Positions 21,849 through 31,113 of a stretch of 31,113 nt of DNA are shown piece by piece. This stretch comes from Bacteroidales bacterium (GTDB lineage Bacteria; Bacteroidota; Bacteroidia; Bacteroidales; F082). A program made the translations under genes and the position numbers. Every line of letters starts with the position of its first letter. Position 1 is the stretch's first letter. The stretch spans positions 1 through 31,113 of the forward strand of contig JAEEQP010000046.1 of assembly GCA_016285355.1 (NCBI GenBank), read 5' to 3'. The notes below the pieces were generated by a model, which did no database searches, was not told the DNA's origin, and saw only the letters and a program-made list of their open reading frames with translations.

Positions 21849-24800
21849 TTATTTCTTGTTAATCATTTCTAATGCCTTTTTGGCCTCGGAGCCAAATTGT
21901 TGGTACTTAGGCGAACTTGTGCTTGAGCATTCCTTGGAGACAACATCGCGCATCATCAGTTTCACCTTTTCGACAAACTCGTTGCGCTTCGCCATAGGAA
22001 GCTCGGGATTCTTCAGGATGTCGTCCACAAGTTCCTGGATGCGACCGCGTTTAGAAGAATCCATCAACTCGCTGGTGGGCAGTTCGGTGAATTGAGCCGA
22101 AAGGAAGGTGTTGGTTGGTGAGCCCCATTCGTCTTCTTCAGTCATGCACCAACCGCGACCGTTGATGGCATCTTCGGCGATGTTGAGAATGCCGGTGGCG
22201 GCAGCAAGGAAGAAGTATGGCATAAATTCTTGTGCAGTAAGTACTTTTTCGCCCATGATGGGGGGCAGGCAGGTGCCATCGCCTTCGCTGTGAAGCAGAA
22301 TACGAGCTTCCTTGGCATCGGCGGGGTTAGGACTTTCTGTCATCATCTTGTACTCACGTTCAAATTCGGGTATCCATTTCAAGGCACGAAGCGGGAAGCA
22401 GTATTTGACGGCTGCAATGGTAATCTCGTTCTTGGTGTCGTCAGAGGTGTCGAAGTTGATGGTGCTGCCAGGTGTGGCATTGCCAAATGCGCTCTTGAAG
22501 GCGTATTCAAGTTTCTTGGCAAACTCCTTGAGCGTGTCGTCGCCATCGTAGTTCGGCATGGTGACAAGAATAGTCTTGCGGTTCATCGACTCGGGCTGAG
22601 CCACGGGGTTCGGGTTGTTGTTGAGGGTCTTCTGCAATTGGGTGTCGTCAAGTAGGATGAAAACACCGCTCTTTTCAACGGCATCCTTGGCAAAGGCACG
22701 CACGTCATCATCGGTGGCCAACACTTTTTGCAGCTGTTGCAGGATGTTGATGCCGATGAGCTTGTCCTTCGTGCATTCCACTTCGTGGATGTCGCGCACG
22801 CGTTGTCCCATCACACTGTCTACCACGTCGAAGGCTTTGTCAATGGAAATGCCTTTGGCGAGGTCGTCAAAGTGGGCAAAGGTTTTATTGCCTACCATCT
22901 CGTGACGCAAGGCTCCCGAAAGGGTCTCCATGGTGTTGCGGTTGAGCAGGAGGCTCTTCTCGAAAGCATTCACTTTGGCATCTTCGCGGACTTCGATGAC
23001 GGATTGCTTCATGTCTTTGATGCTGCCTTGTTGCTGGTTCCTGTCGCTGATGCGTTTGCCAGCTTCTTCCATACAGAGGCCGAGTGCTCCGACGAAGGTC
23101 TGTACTTGGTCGTGGAATTCTTCGAACTTGGCTTGAAGCTTACCAAGCAAACGTGTGGCGAAGTCCATGGACACACGACGCGTTTTTTCAGTATAAAGGT
23201 CTGTCAGGATAGCTTGGTGGTCGGCGAAGCAGTCTTTGGGCTTACCAGTGAGCTTTTGAATGGGTTTCAGATTGTTGCAGAACTCGTGATTGCCTGTCAT
23301 TTCTTTCATGAAACCTTCAATCTTCTCGTCGCATTCTTTGATGTTGCCAGGGAGTTTGTTGCGACGTTCCTTGATGTAAACCAGAATCTCGTCGCAAACG
23401 CGTAACAGGTCGGTGAGGCTCAACTGACCCTCATACCATTGCGTGTAAAGGTCTTTCTCAATGGATTCAACGATGAACTCAACCTGTGTGTTAAGTATTT
23501 GGTCTTTACTCTTATCTTGGTAATATTCTTCAACGCCTTGCTTCAAGCGGAAGTCTTTTTGGTATTTCTCCAACATGAATTGCTCGATGTAGTGGAGCGG
23601 GTCGCTATCGGCGTTCTTGGCATCGTCGTAACTATAGAATCCGGATTGGTTTTGCCAGTATTCATCAATTTTTTCGAACTTCTTGTCAGACTCCAGAATA
23701 CGTTCGTTAAGGGTGAAGTAGGTATCGTCAAGCATCCACTTGCGCATTTGGCTGCCGTCCTTGATGTAGAGCTGGTTGTAGTCTTTCTTCTGAGGCTCTT
23801 TGGTGAAGCCGAAGTCTTCCTTGTAGTTGTTGTAAGCCATTTGGTTGAAGACGCTGTCGGCCAAAGTATAGCTGATGTGTTCCACAACGCGCTGCTCGGG
23901 ATAAACGATGCGTTTGATGCCGAAAGAGCTGACGGCCTTGGTGCGAGCACGTTCCTTGTCGGTTCCTTTCGAAGTGGTGCTATATTCCACACAGAAGTCG
24001 TTGATGTTTTCGCAGGAAAGGCCACGTTGGAAATCGTCGGTGACACCGTTTTTCAGGCGCATGAAGACAGAGAAGTAGACTGTGTCGGCCAGCAGCTTGG
24101 GCAGTTCGGTGAATGAATTGACCGTGGCTCCGTTTTCGTTGACGTTGGAGTAGACCATCAGACCGAATTGTCTGTTGGCCATGGTGTTGAGGTTGGTGTG
24201 CTCGTCACCAGTCTTGACGTCACAGGGCAAATAGCTGCCGATGTTGAGTGCCGAAAGTTCGCAAAGGGCAGCATAACCGTTCTGGTGGTAACGTCCAGCC
24301 TGGCAACCAGCGGGAATGTCCAATTCGGGAACCATGGCATAAACAGTGATTTCCGTGTTCTCGCCTTTGAAAGAGGCATCGGCACGGAGTTGAGTCACGG
24401 CATCAATAATGCTGCCTGAACCTGTGCCACCGGCCAAACCGGCGAAGATATGGATGTGGCAATAACTCTTGCTGCCACTGGCCGAGGTCACTTTCTCGTA
24501 TTGCGACTTGACGGCTGCCAAATACTTGCTGATGTTGGAGGCGAAAAGGATACGTCCAGCACGACGCTTTTGTCCGGCAGCGGCACCCACTTCACCGAGG
24601 GTCTTGCGCATCATCTCGCCGTTCTTGACGATGTTTTTCAGTCCAGGGAAGGCATCAGGGTTGTTGAGGATCATGCCGAGGTCGGTCGTCTTGATATTGA
24701 CGAATTCCGATTCTTCAAATTGGGCACTTTGTCCGAACACTTTCCATGATGGGTCGCCGGGCTTCATCATTTCATCGGTCGAGTCAACGTAGACGAATCC

Positions 24801-24938
24801 GATGGGGAGTTTGCGGCGATCTTCTGATTTCGGAAACTCTTCCCAAAGGCGTTTGCGGAACGCTTTCAGTACTTTGCCGCCTGTGCCACCGATACCTATA
24901 AGAATGTGGTTAGGTCTTGTTTGGTCAGTCTGTTTCAT
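21849..24938 (-). CDS. Tubulin/FtsZ-like GTPase (Tubulin_2 / FtsZl-type), 1029 aa
   Basis: The N-terminal part shows the tubulin-superfamily nucleotide site: HILIGIGGTGGKVL (11-24), and the tubulin signature FAGLAGGTGSGS (165-176). The remaining 700 or so residues form a long helical C-terminal region not found in FtsZ itself, which is usually under 450 aa. This size and layout fit the FtsZ-like families that Makarova and Koonin proposed to act in membrane remodelling. No signal peptide or TM is present. Neighbours are a three-TM protein upstream and a zinc-ribbon/TM protein downstream, both with short gaps, which would tether it to the membrane. The process it serves is unknown. Confidence 0.8.
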   Translation of the reverse strand: MKQTDQTRPNHILIGIGGTGGKVLKAFRKRLWEEFPKSEDRRKLPIGFVYVDSTDEMMKPGDPSWKVFGQSAQFEESEFVNIKTTDLGMILNNPDAFPGLKNIVKNGEMMRKTLGEVGAAAGQKRRAGRILFASNISKYLAAVKSQYEKVTSASGSKSYCHIHIFAGLAGGTGSGSIIDAVTQLRADASFKGENTEITVYAMVPELDIPAGCQAGRYHQNGYAALCELSALNIGSYLPCDVKTGDEHTNLNTMANRQFGLMVYSNVNENGATVNSFTELPKLLADTVYFSVFMRLKNGVTDDFQRGLSCENINDFCVEYSTTSKGTDKERARTKAVSSFGIKRIVYPEQRVVEHISYTLADSVFNQMAYNNYKEDFGFTKEPQKKDYNQLYIKDGSQMRKWMLDDTYFTLNERILESDKKFEKIDEYWQNQSGFYSYDDAKNADSDPLHYIEQFMLEKYQKDFRLKQGVEEYYQDKSKDQILNTQVEFIVESIEKDLYTQWYEGQLSLTDLLRVCDEILVYIKERRNKLPGNIKECDEKIEGFMKEMTGNHEFCNNLKPIQKLTGKPKDCFADHQAILTDLYTEKTRRVSMDFATRLLGKLQAKFEEFHDQVQTFVGALGLCMEEAGKRISDRNQQQGSIKDMKQSVIEVREDAKVNAFEKSLLLNRNTMETLSGALRHEMVGNKTFAHFDDLAKGISIDKAFDVVDSVMGQRVRDIHEVECTKDKLIGINILQQLQKVLATDDDVRAFAKDAVEKSGVFILLDDTQLQKTLNNNPNPVAQPESMNRKTILVTMPNYDGDDTLKEFAKKLEYAFKSAFGNATPGSTINFDTSDDTKNEITIAAVKYCFPLRALKWIPEFEREYKMMTESPNPADAKEARILLHSEGDGTCLPPIMGEKVLTAQEFMPYFFLAAATGILNIAEDAINGRGWCMTEEDEWGSPTNTFLSAQFTELPTSELMDSSKRGRIQELVDDILKNPELPMAKRNEFVEKVKLMMRDVVSKECSSTSSPKYQQFGSEAKKALEMINKK

Positions 24939-24981
24939 TTTGTCTTCTTTTGTTAGTTATTGATGTTGATTTGATTAATTA

Positions 24982-25566
24982 TTATCTATGTACTCTGCGT
25001 GGAGCTCGATGGCTTTGTAGCTGTGCCGGTCTTCCGTTGCGTCCACCTCTTGATGCTTTTCTTGATGAACCGCCAATGCTTTCACCTATGTTGAATAATA
25101 CATACATTAAAATGGTGATGACGACAGCGGTGATGACCAGTAGCCATACGCTTTTTCTTACCAATTTAGCCGTACTTTGTTCCACAGAAAGTCGGAGCGC
25201 ATCGGTGGCTTCCATGACCGTTTTGTTGGCAATGTCGTCCGCTTCGATTTTGTTGCCAATGGATGGTACGGCAACATTCAGGGTGAGTTTCACGGCTGTA
25301 GCCTGCTCGGTAGTGATAACATAGTCCTTCCCCTGTGAGGGCAGATAGTTCATGAGGGTCTCTTGGACGAGGGAGACGGTATTATCGGTGCTTTTCTTAG
25401 CTTTGATGGCTGTGCTCATCATAACGCCTTCAATTGAAAGTGCTACTAATGCAGCCACTAATAAAATAAGGGAAAGAAGTGATGGATTATCTCCTTTTCT
25501 CAGAAGCCACACCACTAAAAATGACAGTGCCGCGACTCCAATTCCGATGAGTATACCTCCGACCAT
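24982..25566 (-). CDS. Three-TM membrane protein of the tubulin-like cluster
   Basis: The 194-aa protein has two N-terminal transmembrane helices (about 3-22 and 29-50) and a third near 140-163 (SVWLLVITAVVITILMYVLF). A soluble domain of about 85 residues lies between the second and third helices. The tail is rich in Arg and Gly (KASRGGRNGRPAQ), apt for cytosolic contact. The gene precedes the tubulin-like gene by 43 bp. No family recognised. A membrane anchor or scaffold for the polymer is the simplest guess. Confidence 0.75.
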   Translation of the reverse strand: MVGGILIGIGVAALSFLVVWLLRKGDNPSLLSLILLVAALVALSIEGVMMSTAIKAKKSTDNTVSLVQETLMNYLPSQGKDYVITTEQATAVKLTLNVAVPSIGNKIEADDIANKTVMEATDALRLSVEQSTAKLVRKSVWLLVITAVVITILMYVLFNIGESIGGSSRKASRGGRNGRPAQLQSHRAPRRVHR

Positions 25567-25744
25567 AAATGTCCTTTTTTAATTGAAGTGCAAAGAAAGC
25601 GAATTTTTTTGAAAAGAGAAAGATTTAAGTAGACAATTTTGCAAAAAAAATCTTCTTTTAAACAAGGAAGGCAAAGGTGTTTCATAATTTTCAATGTGAA
25701 GAAGACTTTTGTTGGTCTTGCCTTCGGGTGCATTCACCAAGGAC

Positions 25745-26032
25745 TCATATTTCTCTCCCAATGATGCGGTCGGTAGGCATGGCTTCAGCGATGCGCTCCA
25801 AATCGGCTATCGCATTGCTTTGACTATTTTCTATAATGCTGTTTAACAATGAATTATATTCAAAGTCTAATAATCCAAAGGAAGGATACCCATCGTTGAT
25901 AAGAGAAGCAATAAAGAGTTCTCTGGCCTTTTTGGCATTTCTCGACTGGCTCTCATGGTCGGCTATGCACCGCATTACGACGGCCTCCACTTTGTCGAAG
26001 TCGCTTAATCCGATGATGAGATGGTTTGACAT
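25745..26032 (-). CDS. 95-aa protein of unknown function
   Basis: The protein starts MSNHLIIGLSDFDKVEAVV and is probably mostly helical, without signal or TM. I do not recognise it. It lies 17 bp downstream of the putative porin gene and 178 bp upstream of the three-TM gene. An overlapping minus-strand frame (25579-25761, only a TTG start) continues past its stop with coding-like residues such as SLVNAPEGKTNKSLLHIE, so a frameshifted longer ancestor is possible. Confidence 0.55.
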   Translation of the reverse strand: MSNHLIIGLSDFDKVEAVVMRCIADHESQSRNAKKARELFIASLINDGYPSFGLLDFEYNSLLNSIIENSQSNAIADLERIAEAMPTDRIIGREI

Positions 26033-26049
26033 GAATAATAGTTTATGTA

Positions 26050-28365
26050 TTAGTTAAATAGCCTCCAGTTGATACCAATGAAAATTCGGCTGTCGCGCAT
26101 GGGGTAGTGGGGCGCGATGAAGGAATTATAGTTGCCGGAGAGCAGGAACATGTTGCTGTAAGAGAAGTAAATATGAGCCTTCTTTACTTTGAGGGCTATG
26201 GCCAAGTCGATGAAGGGGAAATTGCCGATTTGGACCTCGTTTTGGAGGTAGAAAGTGCGTGTGGCGGGCATGTAGGCATCGGCGTAATACTTGGTGAAAT
26301 AACGCACCGTAATGCTCGGATACAAAGTAGCAGCCTTGTGGAATACGGATTGAGCATAACCGATTTTCAACTGACCAAGGAGCAAGGGCAGATGCATAAC
26401 CTCTTCATTGCTCGATTTTTGCAGGCTGGCAAAACCCTCAAACTCAAAACGCCATAGTTTTTGGTAGAAGCTGAGATAAGCCTCACGGATGCTGAAAAGG
26501 CCTTCATACTGGGTCGGGCGGGCATCGGTGCCGAAATAAATCAGGTTGGCGATGCTGGTCTGCTTGACCCCGATGCAATAGCTCTTATAGTTGTATTTCA
26601 GGTTGAAAGTCAAGTAGGTAGCAGCTTTGAAGTCGTTTTCCCAACGGAAATGGTTGGAGGTGTATTTTTCCTCAAACCAGTTGGCGGATTGCCGCTTGAT
26701 TTCTGCATCAAAAGTGGCAAAACCAAAATTTTTGTTGCTTGTCCCGAGAAACTGTTTCCATTGCCCTTTGATGTCGAAATCCCCGATTTGATAGCCCAAA
26801 GTGATAAGGTCGGCATGTCCTGTGATGCGCGTCGACTTGAACAGGTTAATGATGATGCCGCCGTTCACGCTGAGTTGTTGGTAGTTCCTTGAGAGAACGG
26901 TTTCGCCTTCTATATAGTCGAAATGTTTCACAGAGTAGAAGCCATGCGTGAGACCTGCATAAAGGAAGAAGGGGATGTCGTCGTTGTATTTTTGGTAGCC
27001 CAAACTGTTCCATCTCACTGTGTTTCTGATGGCTCTGACTAATGTGGTATCAGTTGTTTTTGAGGTGTTGAGCAAAGTGTCGAAAGATTGGTAGAAAGCA
27101 ACGGAAGGGGAGGACTCGTTGTAATACAACTTGTTGTTCAAGTAACTGAAACTGTGGCAGATTCTTCCCAAAGTAAACTTTCTGGCTTTTGTTTTTGGGA
27201 CGATGTCTAAAGTGTCAGAAGTGCCAGTAAGCAATGAATCCATTGGCTTTTCCATGTCCAATGAATCTACTTGGATTTCATCATGGATGGAAATGCTGTC
27301 TATTAGTGAAAGTGTGGAGTCGATAGCGATACTGTCATTGATGTTGGGAATGCTATCTATGATTGATGGGATGCTGTCAATGATGATGGGAATGCTGTCA
27401 TTGCTGAAAGCGGTACTGTCATTGATAAACGAGGTACTATCGTTGATGAACACTGTACTATCATTAATAAACAAGGTGCTGTCAACGGTGAGGAGGTTTT
27501 CCGCAATGGTGTCGTTGCTCTTTTCAAGGATGGGGTTGTTTTCCTTTTTCTTTTTCTTCGGGGTCTTCACTTTTCCGTTTTGGGGCAACAGATTGAAGTA
27601 ATGCTCGAATCCGATACCGCTTGAAACGACAAAATTGGTCGCCGTGGTTAGGTTAACATTGATGACGGAATTGTCTGACTCTGTGTGTGAACTGTAGTCA
27701 TCGTCACGGACAATGCCACCGTTTTCGCCCATTTCCAATTTGTTGCGGTAATAGTAGGCCATAACGCCATAGCGTTTGCTGTCAGTTAAGTAGTGTGCAT
27801 TAACCCAGAAGTAGTTGTTGAGGGTCTTGTTGTTTTTGAATACGCCGGGCGAAAAGTCGGAGTTGAAGGCAAATGAGATGAACAGGTTATGAGTGAACTG
27901 ACGCCCGAATTTGACATTGAGATGCTGCTCTTTGTCGCCAGTGGTCATCACATAGCGAATTTCGGAGTAGGGTAGGACGGACTGGTAGGAAACGATGTTG
28001 CTTTCGTTCTGCATAAAAGCGGAAAAGGCAGGCAAGGTCATATCGAAACCCACCTGATGCAGATGTTTGAATCTCATGGATTTATGAGCCAATCCTGTGT
28101 TACTCAGCGTGCTATAGATGGTCCGCTCGCGTTCCAGAACCTCATGGTCGGAGGCATGGAAGGTGAGCGTATCGATGACTTTGGAAGCATTCAGGAAAAT
28201 GCTGTCGAAATGATAGGTATTATATGTTACGAAGGTGGAATCGATGGGTTTTGTCGGCTTAGGAGTGGGCCTTTTGGGGACAATACTATCTTGGGTAGGA
28301 TTTTGTGAAAATCCTAATAAATTGGTTATCAAAAGAATAAAAATAAACATCAGATTCCTTCGCAT
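26050..28365 (-). CDS. Bacteroidetes putative porin (outer-membrane beta-barrel)
   Basis: The start at 28365 gives 771 aa with the signal peptide MRRNLMFIFILLITNLLGFS. The frame is open further upstream, but that part is not secretory-like. After a Pro/Lys-rich segment the mature protein carries sequence typical of the Bacteroidetes putative-porin family: HLHQVGFDMTLPAFSAFMQN, then RQFTHNLFISFAFNSDFSPG, and many alternating aromatic strands to the terminal FIGINWRLFN, as in a beta-barrel. Between the N-terminal barrel part and the rest lies a serine/aspartate-rich insert with seven heptads such as FINDST, encoded by an exact 21-bp tandem repeat. The insert is likely a surface loop or linker. 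The gene heads the train that leads to the tubulin-like cluster. Confidence 0.85.
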   Translation of the reverse strand: MRRNLMFIFILLITNLLGFSQNPTQDSIVPKRPTPKPTKPIDSTFVTYNTYHFDSIFLNASKVIDTLTFHASDHEVLERERTIYSTLSNTGLAHKSMRFKHLHQVGFDMTLPAFSAFMQNESNIVSYQSVLPYSEIRYVMTTGDKEQHLNVKFGRQFTHNLFISFAFNSDFSPGVFKNNKTLNNYFWVNAHYLTDSKRYGVMAYYYRNKLEMGENGGIVRDDDYSSHTESDNSVINVNLTTATNFVVSSGIGFEHYFNLLPQNGKVKTPKKKKKENNPILEKSNDTIAENLLTVDSTLFINDSTVFINDSTSFINDSTAFSNDSIPIIIDSIPSIIDSIPNINDSIAIDSTLSLIDSISIHDEIQVDSLDMEKPMDSLLTGTSDTLDIVPKTKARKFTLGRICHSFSYLNNKLYYNESSPSVAFYQSFDTLLNTSKTTDTTLVRAIRNTVRWNSLGYQKYNDDIPFFLYAGLTHGFYSVKHFDYIEGETVLSRNYQQLSVNGGIIINLFKSTRITGHADLITLGYQIGDFDIKGQWKQFLGTSNKNFGFATFDAEIKRQSANWFEEKYTSNHFRWENDFKAATYLTFNLKYNYKSYCIGVKQTSIANLIYFGTDARPTQYEGLFSIREAYLSFYQKLWRFEFEGFASLQKSSNEEVMHLPLLLGQLKIGYAQSVFHKAATLYPSITVRYFTKYYADAYMPATRTFYLQNEVQIGNFPFIDLAIALKVKKAHIYFSYSNMFLLSGNYNSFIAPHYPMRDSRIFIGINWRLFN
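27331..27477. repeat. Seven 21-bp tandem repeats within the putative porin gene
   Basis: Units start at 27331, 27352, 27373, 27394, 27415, 27436 and 27457, each near (A/G)CTGTCATTGATNNNNGGNNT. They encode heptads of the form x-F/I-I-N-D-S-T/I. Copies have diverged from each other, so the array is not newly expanded. In-frame gain or loss is possible. Confidence 0.8.
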
Positions 28366-28487
28366 AGCTTGGAAATTGGCGGTAAAGATAATAAAAATGT
28401 TGATTATGATGATAGGGGAGATTAAAAGGAATGGAAAAGGGTAGGTGTTTGCATTTTCCGAGACGCGATAAATCGATGTCTTAGTTC

Positions 28488-28608
28488 GTTCGGATTTGCA
28501 ATCCGAACGCATTGAATATCAGCATTTGTAATGCGGAACAAACAAATTGTACATTGTCGTATCGGATTATAAATCCTTATATTCCAACACGGCTGGATTG
28601 CAAATCCA
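28488..28608. repeat. REP-like cluster of four short hairpins
   Basis: Four stems with three-base loops follow one another: GTTCGGATT/AATCCGAAC (28488-28508), GCATT/AATGC (28522-28534), GGATT/AATCC (28564-28576) and TGGATT/AATCCA (28594-28608). All centre on ATT-NNN-AAT. This pattern resembles repeats I have seen in Bacteroidetes intergenic DNA. No RAYT transposase is visible nearby. The cluster occupies the 288-bp gap between the putative porin and the FISUMP-like gene. Confidence 0.7.
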
Positions 28609-28653
28609 TCCGAACCAAGTGTTTGCCATTTATCACTTTGCCACATGGAATAA

Positions 28654-30087
28654 TTATTCCGCATTGCGAACAAGGCGAACAGAATGTCCAATATTTCGTC
28701 TTTCTGAATGTGACATAACAACGCCTTCTCCAAAATATACACCATCGTATGCAGGTGCCTCATTACAATAAGAAGCGGACCAATAGTAACCGCAAGCACC
28801 CACTCGAGTAGGACTAGATGTATAGCGTTCTCCTGCTGCTGGAAGAAAAACGGCTCCGTTACTTTGGAATATATTAATCCAATCGGATTCGGAAATAATA
28901 TTACTGCTAAAACTAGCACTTTGATTGGTATTTATCAATACATAAATAGAATTAGTCCAATCATCTGGTAATAAAATAAGTCCATTGATTCCGTTGACTT
29001 GTGCTTCTGCATATCGTATACCTGTAATTGTATTACGATTGGTTAAGACATAAGACCATTCATAATATGTCAAAGTCCGCCATAGATTTTCTTCATCTCC
29101 TCCATTTGAGATGGCATTATATCCCCAATCTGCCTGACCTGTAAATTCATAAAGATTGTGATTGTAAGAGCCATAAGCATAGTATTTAAAGTAATCGTTA
29201 TAGCTTGATATACTCCATGGCTGATAACAGATAGCCCCATGGTTATAACCACTTGTACCCCAGCCAAACAAATCTCTATCAAGCATTTCGGACGTTCCTG
29301 TCTGAGCATCGCCTATATAATCCCATTGGTGGTCGGCAAACTTCCAGTAAGGTGTGGCCGCACTACCAATATACTGCAAATTCCCTTGTGAGAAATAAAC
29401 TTGGTCGCCATTGGCATTGATGGTGAACAAACCATTAATTGCACCTTCAGGAACATTACCGCTACTATCAAGCGTTGTAAAACTTTGCTCCTCACCGTAA
29501 GTAAGACCATAATCCGTTACCACATAAGCGCGTACAAAAAAGGTGGTGTTTTGAGTCAGCCCTGTCAATATAGTGGAGATATCACCTGTGTCAGTGCCAT
29601 CTGATGTATGGTTGTCATCCATGGTGGGCATCTGCACAGTGTCCCAGCATATGCCACGGGCATAGATGTGATTGCTCTCACCAATGGTAACGGTGCTACC
29701 CACTACCGCGGTTGCAGCAGTAATATCTGTCGGTTCATAAGTAGTCACCACCATTTGCGAAACAAGTTGCTGCGCACTGAGTATCAATGTGACAAGCTCT
29801 GTGCGATTCGACTTGTACATGTAGCCATGGCCGGGGTAGAACTGCGAAATGGAGCCTCTCCATTGCCCATTCAAATAAGTGGCATTGCCAGTCTGCGACT
29901 TAATCATGTCGCCCGCCGCTGGGGTGAAGGTTCCCAACACCGTTGCGAAATCCAACGTGTCCACATTCGGAATGCTGATCCAAGTCCATCCTGGATTCAA
30001 AGTAATCGTAACTTCTTGAGCGTTAAGGTTCAGGCATGTCGTCATCATTGCCGCCATGCACATCAATGTCAGTAATACTTTTTTCAT
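28654..30087 (-). CDS. Secreted FISUMP-like surface protein
   Basis: The 477-aa protein has a signal peptide (1-23, LNLNA-Q). It then has an N-terminal beta domain (NPGWTWISIPNVD, GHGYMYKSNRTELV) that I have seen in Bacteroidetes surface proteins. A fibronectin-III-like stretch (about 105-205; ARGICWDT, TQNTTFFVRAYVVTDYG) follows, then a C-terminal region resembling the Fibrobacter major paralogous (FISUMP) domain. The end of that region, GYYWSASYCNEAPAYDGVYF and then HSVRLVRNAE, is typical of such domains. No sorting domain is obvious. It is presumably exported and surface-located; substrate or partner unknown. A 450-bp gap separates it from the rRNA genes. Confidence 0.75.
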   Translation of the reverse strand: MKKVLLTLMCMAAMMTTCLNLNAQEVTITLNPGWTWISIPNVDTLDFATVLGTFTPAAGDMIKSQTGNATYLNGQWRGSISQFYPGHGYMYKSNRTELVTLILSAQQLVSQMVVTTYEPTDITAATAVVGSTVTIGESNHIYARGICWDTVQMPTMDDNHTSDGTDTGDISTILTGLTQNTTFFVRAYVVTDYGLTYGEEQSFTTLDSSGNVPEGAINGLFTINANGDQVYFSQGNLQYIGSAATPYWKFADHQWDYIGDAQTGTSEMLDRDLFGWGTSGYNHGAICYQPWSISSYNDYFKYYAYGSYNHNLYEFTGQADWGYNAISNGGDEENLWRTLTYYEWSYVLTNRNTITGIRYAEAQVNGINGLILLPDDWTNSIYVLINTNQSASFSSNIISESDWINIFQSNGAVFLPAAGERYTSSPTRVGACGYYWSASYCNEAPAYDGVYFGEGVVMSHSERRNIGHSVRLVRNAE

Positions 30088-30182
30088 GATGATTGTTTTA
30101 TTTGGTGATTAAATGTTTGATTCCATGATTCTAACCTGTTTTCAGCAGCAGACAAAAAAAGCGTGAACTTTACCGTTTCCCG

Positions 30183-30300
30183 CTCTTCGAGGTATTTGCC
30201 GAACCTGTACACACGTTAAATGGTTTTGCTCATGCTCTAGCGTGAGCATCAGACCAAATACTTGTGTACCTTCTCGTAAAAATGGCAAATTCTCGAAGAG
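30183..30300. repeat. Large imperfect hairpin, 118 bp
   Basis: CTCTTCGAG (30183-30191) pairs with CTCGAAGAG (30292-30300), ATTTGCC (30194-30200) with GGCAAAT (30284-30290), GTACACA (30207-30213) with TGTGTAC (30263-30269), and TGGT (30221-30224) with ACCA (30253-30256). The apical stem GCTCATGC/GCGTGAGC (30228-30247) closes a TCTA loop. The rest of the gap 30088-30506 shows no gene. Confidence 0.65.
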
Positions 30301-30504
30301 AAGAGATTTGTCTAAATGCTTTTTTCAACTATTTAAATATCAACGAATTGTTATGCTATATATTCAAGTTAAGTTGGACTTCCGTTTATTGCATTGCAAT
30401 AAATAGCAATAAATTGGAAACGAAGGAACAATCCATATCTTTTTTCGGCACGAAATCATGGAAAGGTAGGGGAAAGGGTAGGAGGGTACCCCTAAAAACA
30501 GAGA

Positions 30505-30532
30505 AGCCCGCACCGTTTATGGTGCAGGCTTT
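30505..30532 (-). terminator. Terminator of the rRNA operon
   Basis: AAGCC and GCACC (from 30505) pair with GGTGC and GGCTT (to 30532), with one mismatch. Read on the minus strand the stem is followed by TCTCTGTTTTT. It lies directly downstream of 5S. Confidence 0.75.
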
Positions 30533-30542
30533 CCGTTGTGGG

Positions 30543-30652
<110 letters not shown>

Positions 30653-30727
30653 TTCGTCTCTCCCGGCCTCAACCGGATGGGTGAAAACAGACACACGGAC
30701 AACTCCACACGGTGTGCACGGCACACC

Positions 30728-31113
<386 letters not shown>

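Noticed and set aside
25579..25761. Minus-strand 60-aa frame after the 95-aa gene
   Set aside because: Only a TTG start and overlap with the preceding gene. The coding-like first half may reflect a frameshift, so it is mentioned with the 95-aa gene rather than called.
30655..30727. tRNA in the 23S-5S spacer
   Set aside because: No cloverleaf or T-loop sequence could be found in the 73 bp.

Overview
The window reads as chromosomal DNA of a member of the Bacteroidetes, most likely order Bacteroidales. Several promoters match the Bacteroidetes form (a -7 box TAnnTTTG with a TTG about 19 bp upstream). The proteins include a Bacteroidetes putative porin, BspA-type leucine-rich repeats, a FISUMP-like surface protein and a Nudix-type transcriptional regulator. 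Most genes lack a clear Shine-Dalgarno site. Nearly all genes lie on the minus strand; the exceptions are two AAA/DUF4143 ATPases and the tail of an ISAs1-type transposase.

Layout. 1-127: 3' end of an IS element. 160-3420: an ADP-ribose/NAD-flavoured group, made of a DraG-type ADP-ribosylglycohydrolase, a von Willebrand A protein fused to a macro-like (A1S_2505-type) domain, and an NrtR-like Nudix regulator with operator-like palindromes at its promoter. 3441-8396: a cassette-like region in which four direct copies of an intergenic repeat separate three units: an ABC-type ATPase plus candidate nuclease pair, and two AAA_14/DUF4143 ATPases, each ATPase preceded by short iterons. 8407-13967: a minus-strand gene train with its own promoter, coding for DUF1848 protein, YhcG/DUF1016 PD-(D/E)XK nuclease, a 52-aa ORF built on palindromes, a methyltransferase-like/LRR fusion, an ApeA-like HEPN protein and an 85-aa protein. 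It resembles a defence island.

14070-25566: a tightly packed ten-gene minus-strand cluster around a 1029-aa tubulin/FtsZ-like GTPase. It comprises a three-TM protein, the tubulin-like protein, a zinc-ribbon/TM protein, six exported proteins (one with PEGA and SUMF1 domains) and a cation:proton antiporter. Upstream lie a 95-aa protein and an outer-membrane putative porin with a 21-bp tandem repeat. 28488-28608 holds a REP-like hairpin cluster. 28654-30087 encodes a secreted FISUMP-like protein. 30183-30300 is one large imperfect hairpin. The window ends in an rRNA operon read on the minus strand: the 3' part of 23S, then 5S, then a terminator.

The best candidates for undescribed systems are the repeat-delimited ATPase cassettes, the palindrome-controlled ATPase/nuclease pair and the tubulin-like operon. 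Functions are inferred from motifs read by eye; no database search was run.
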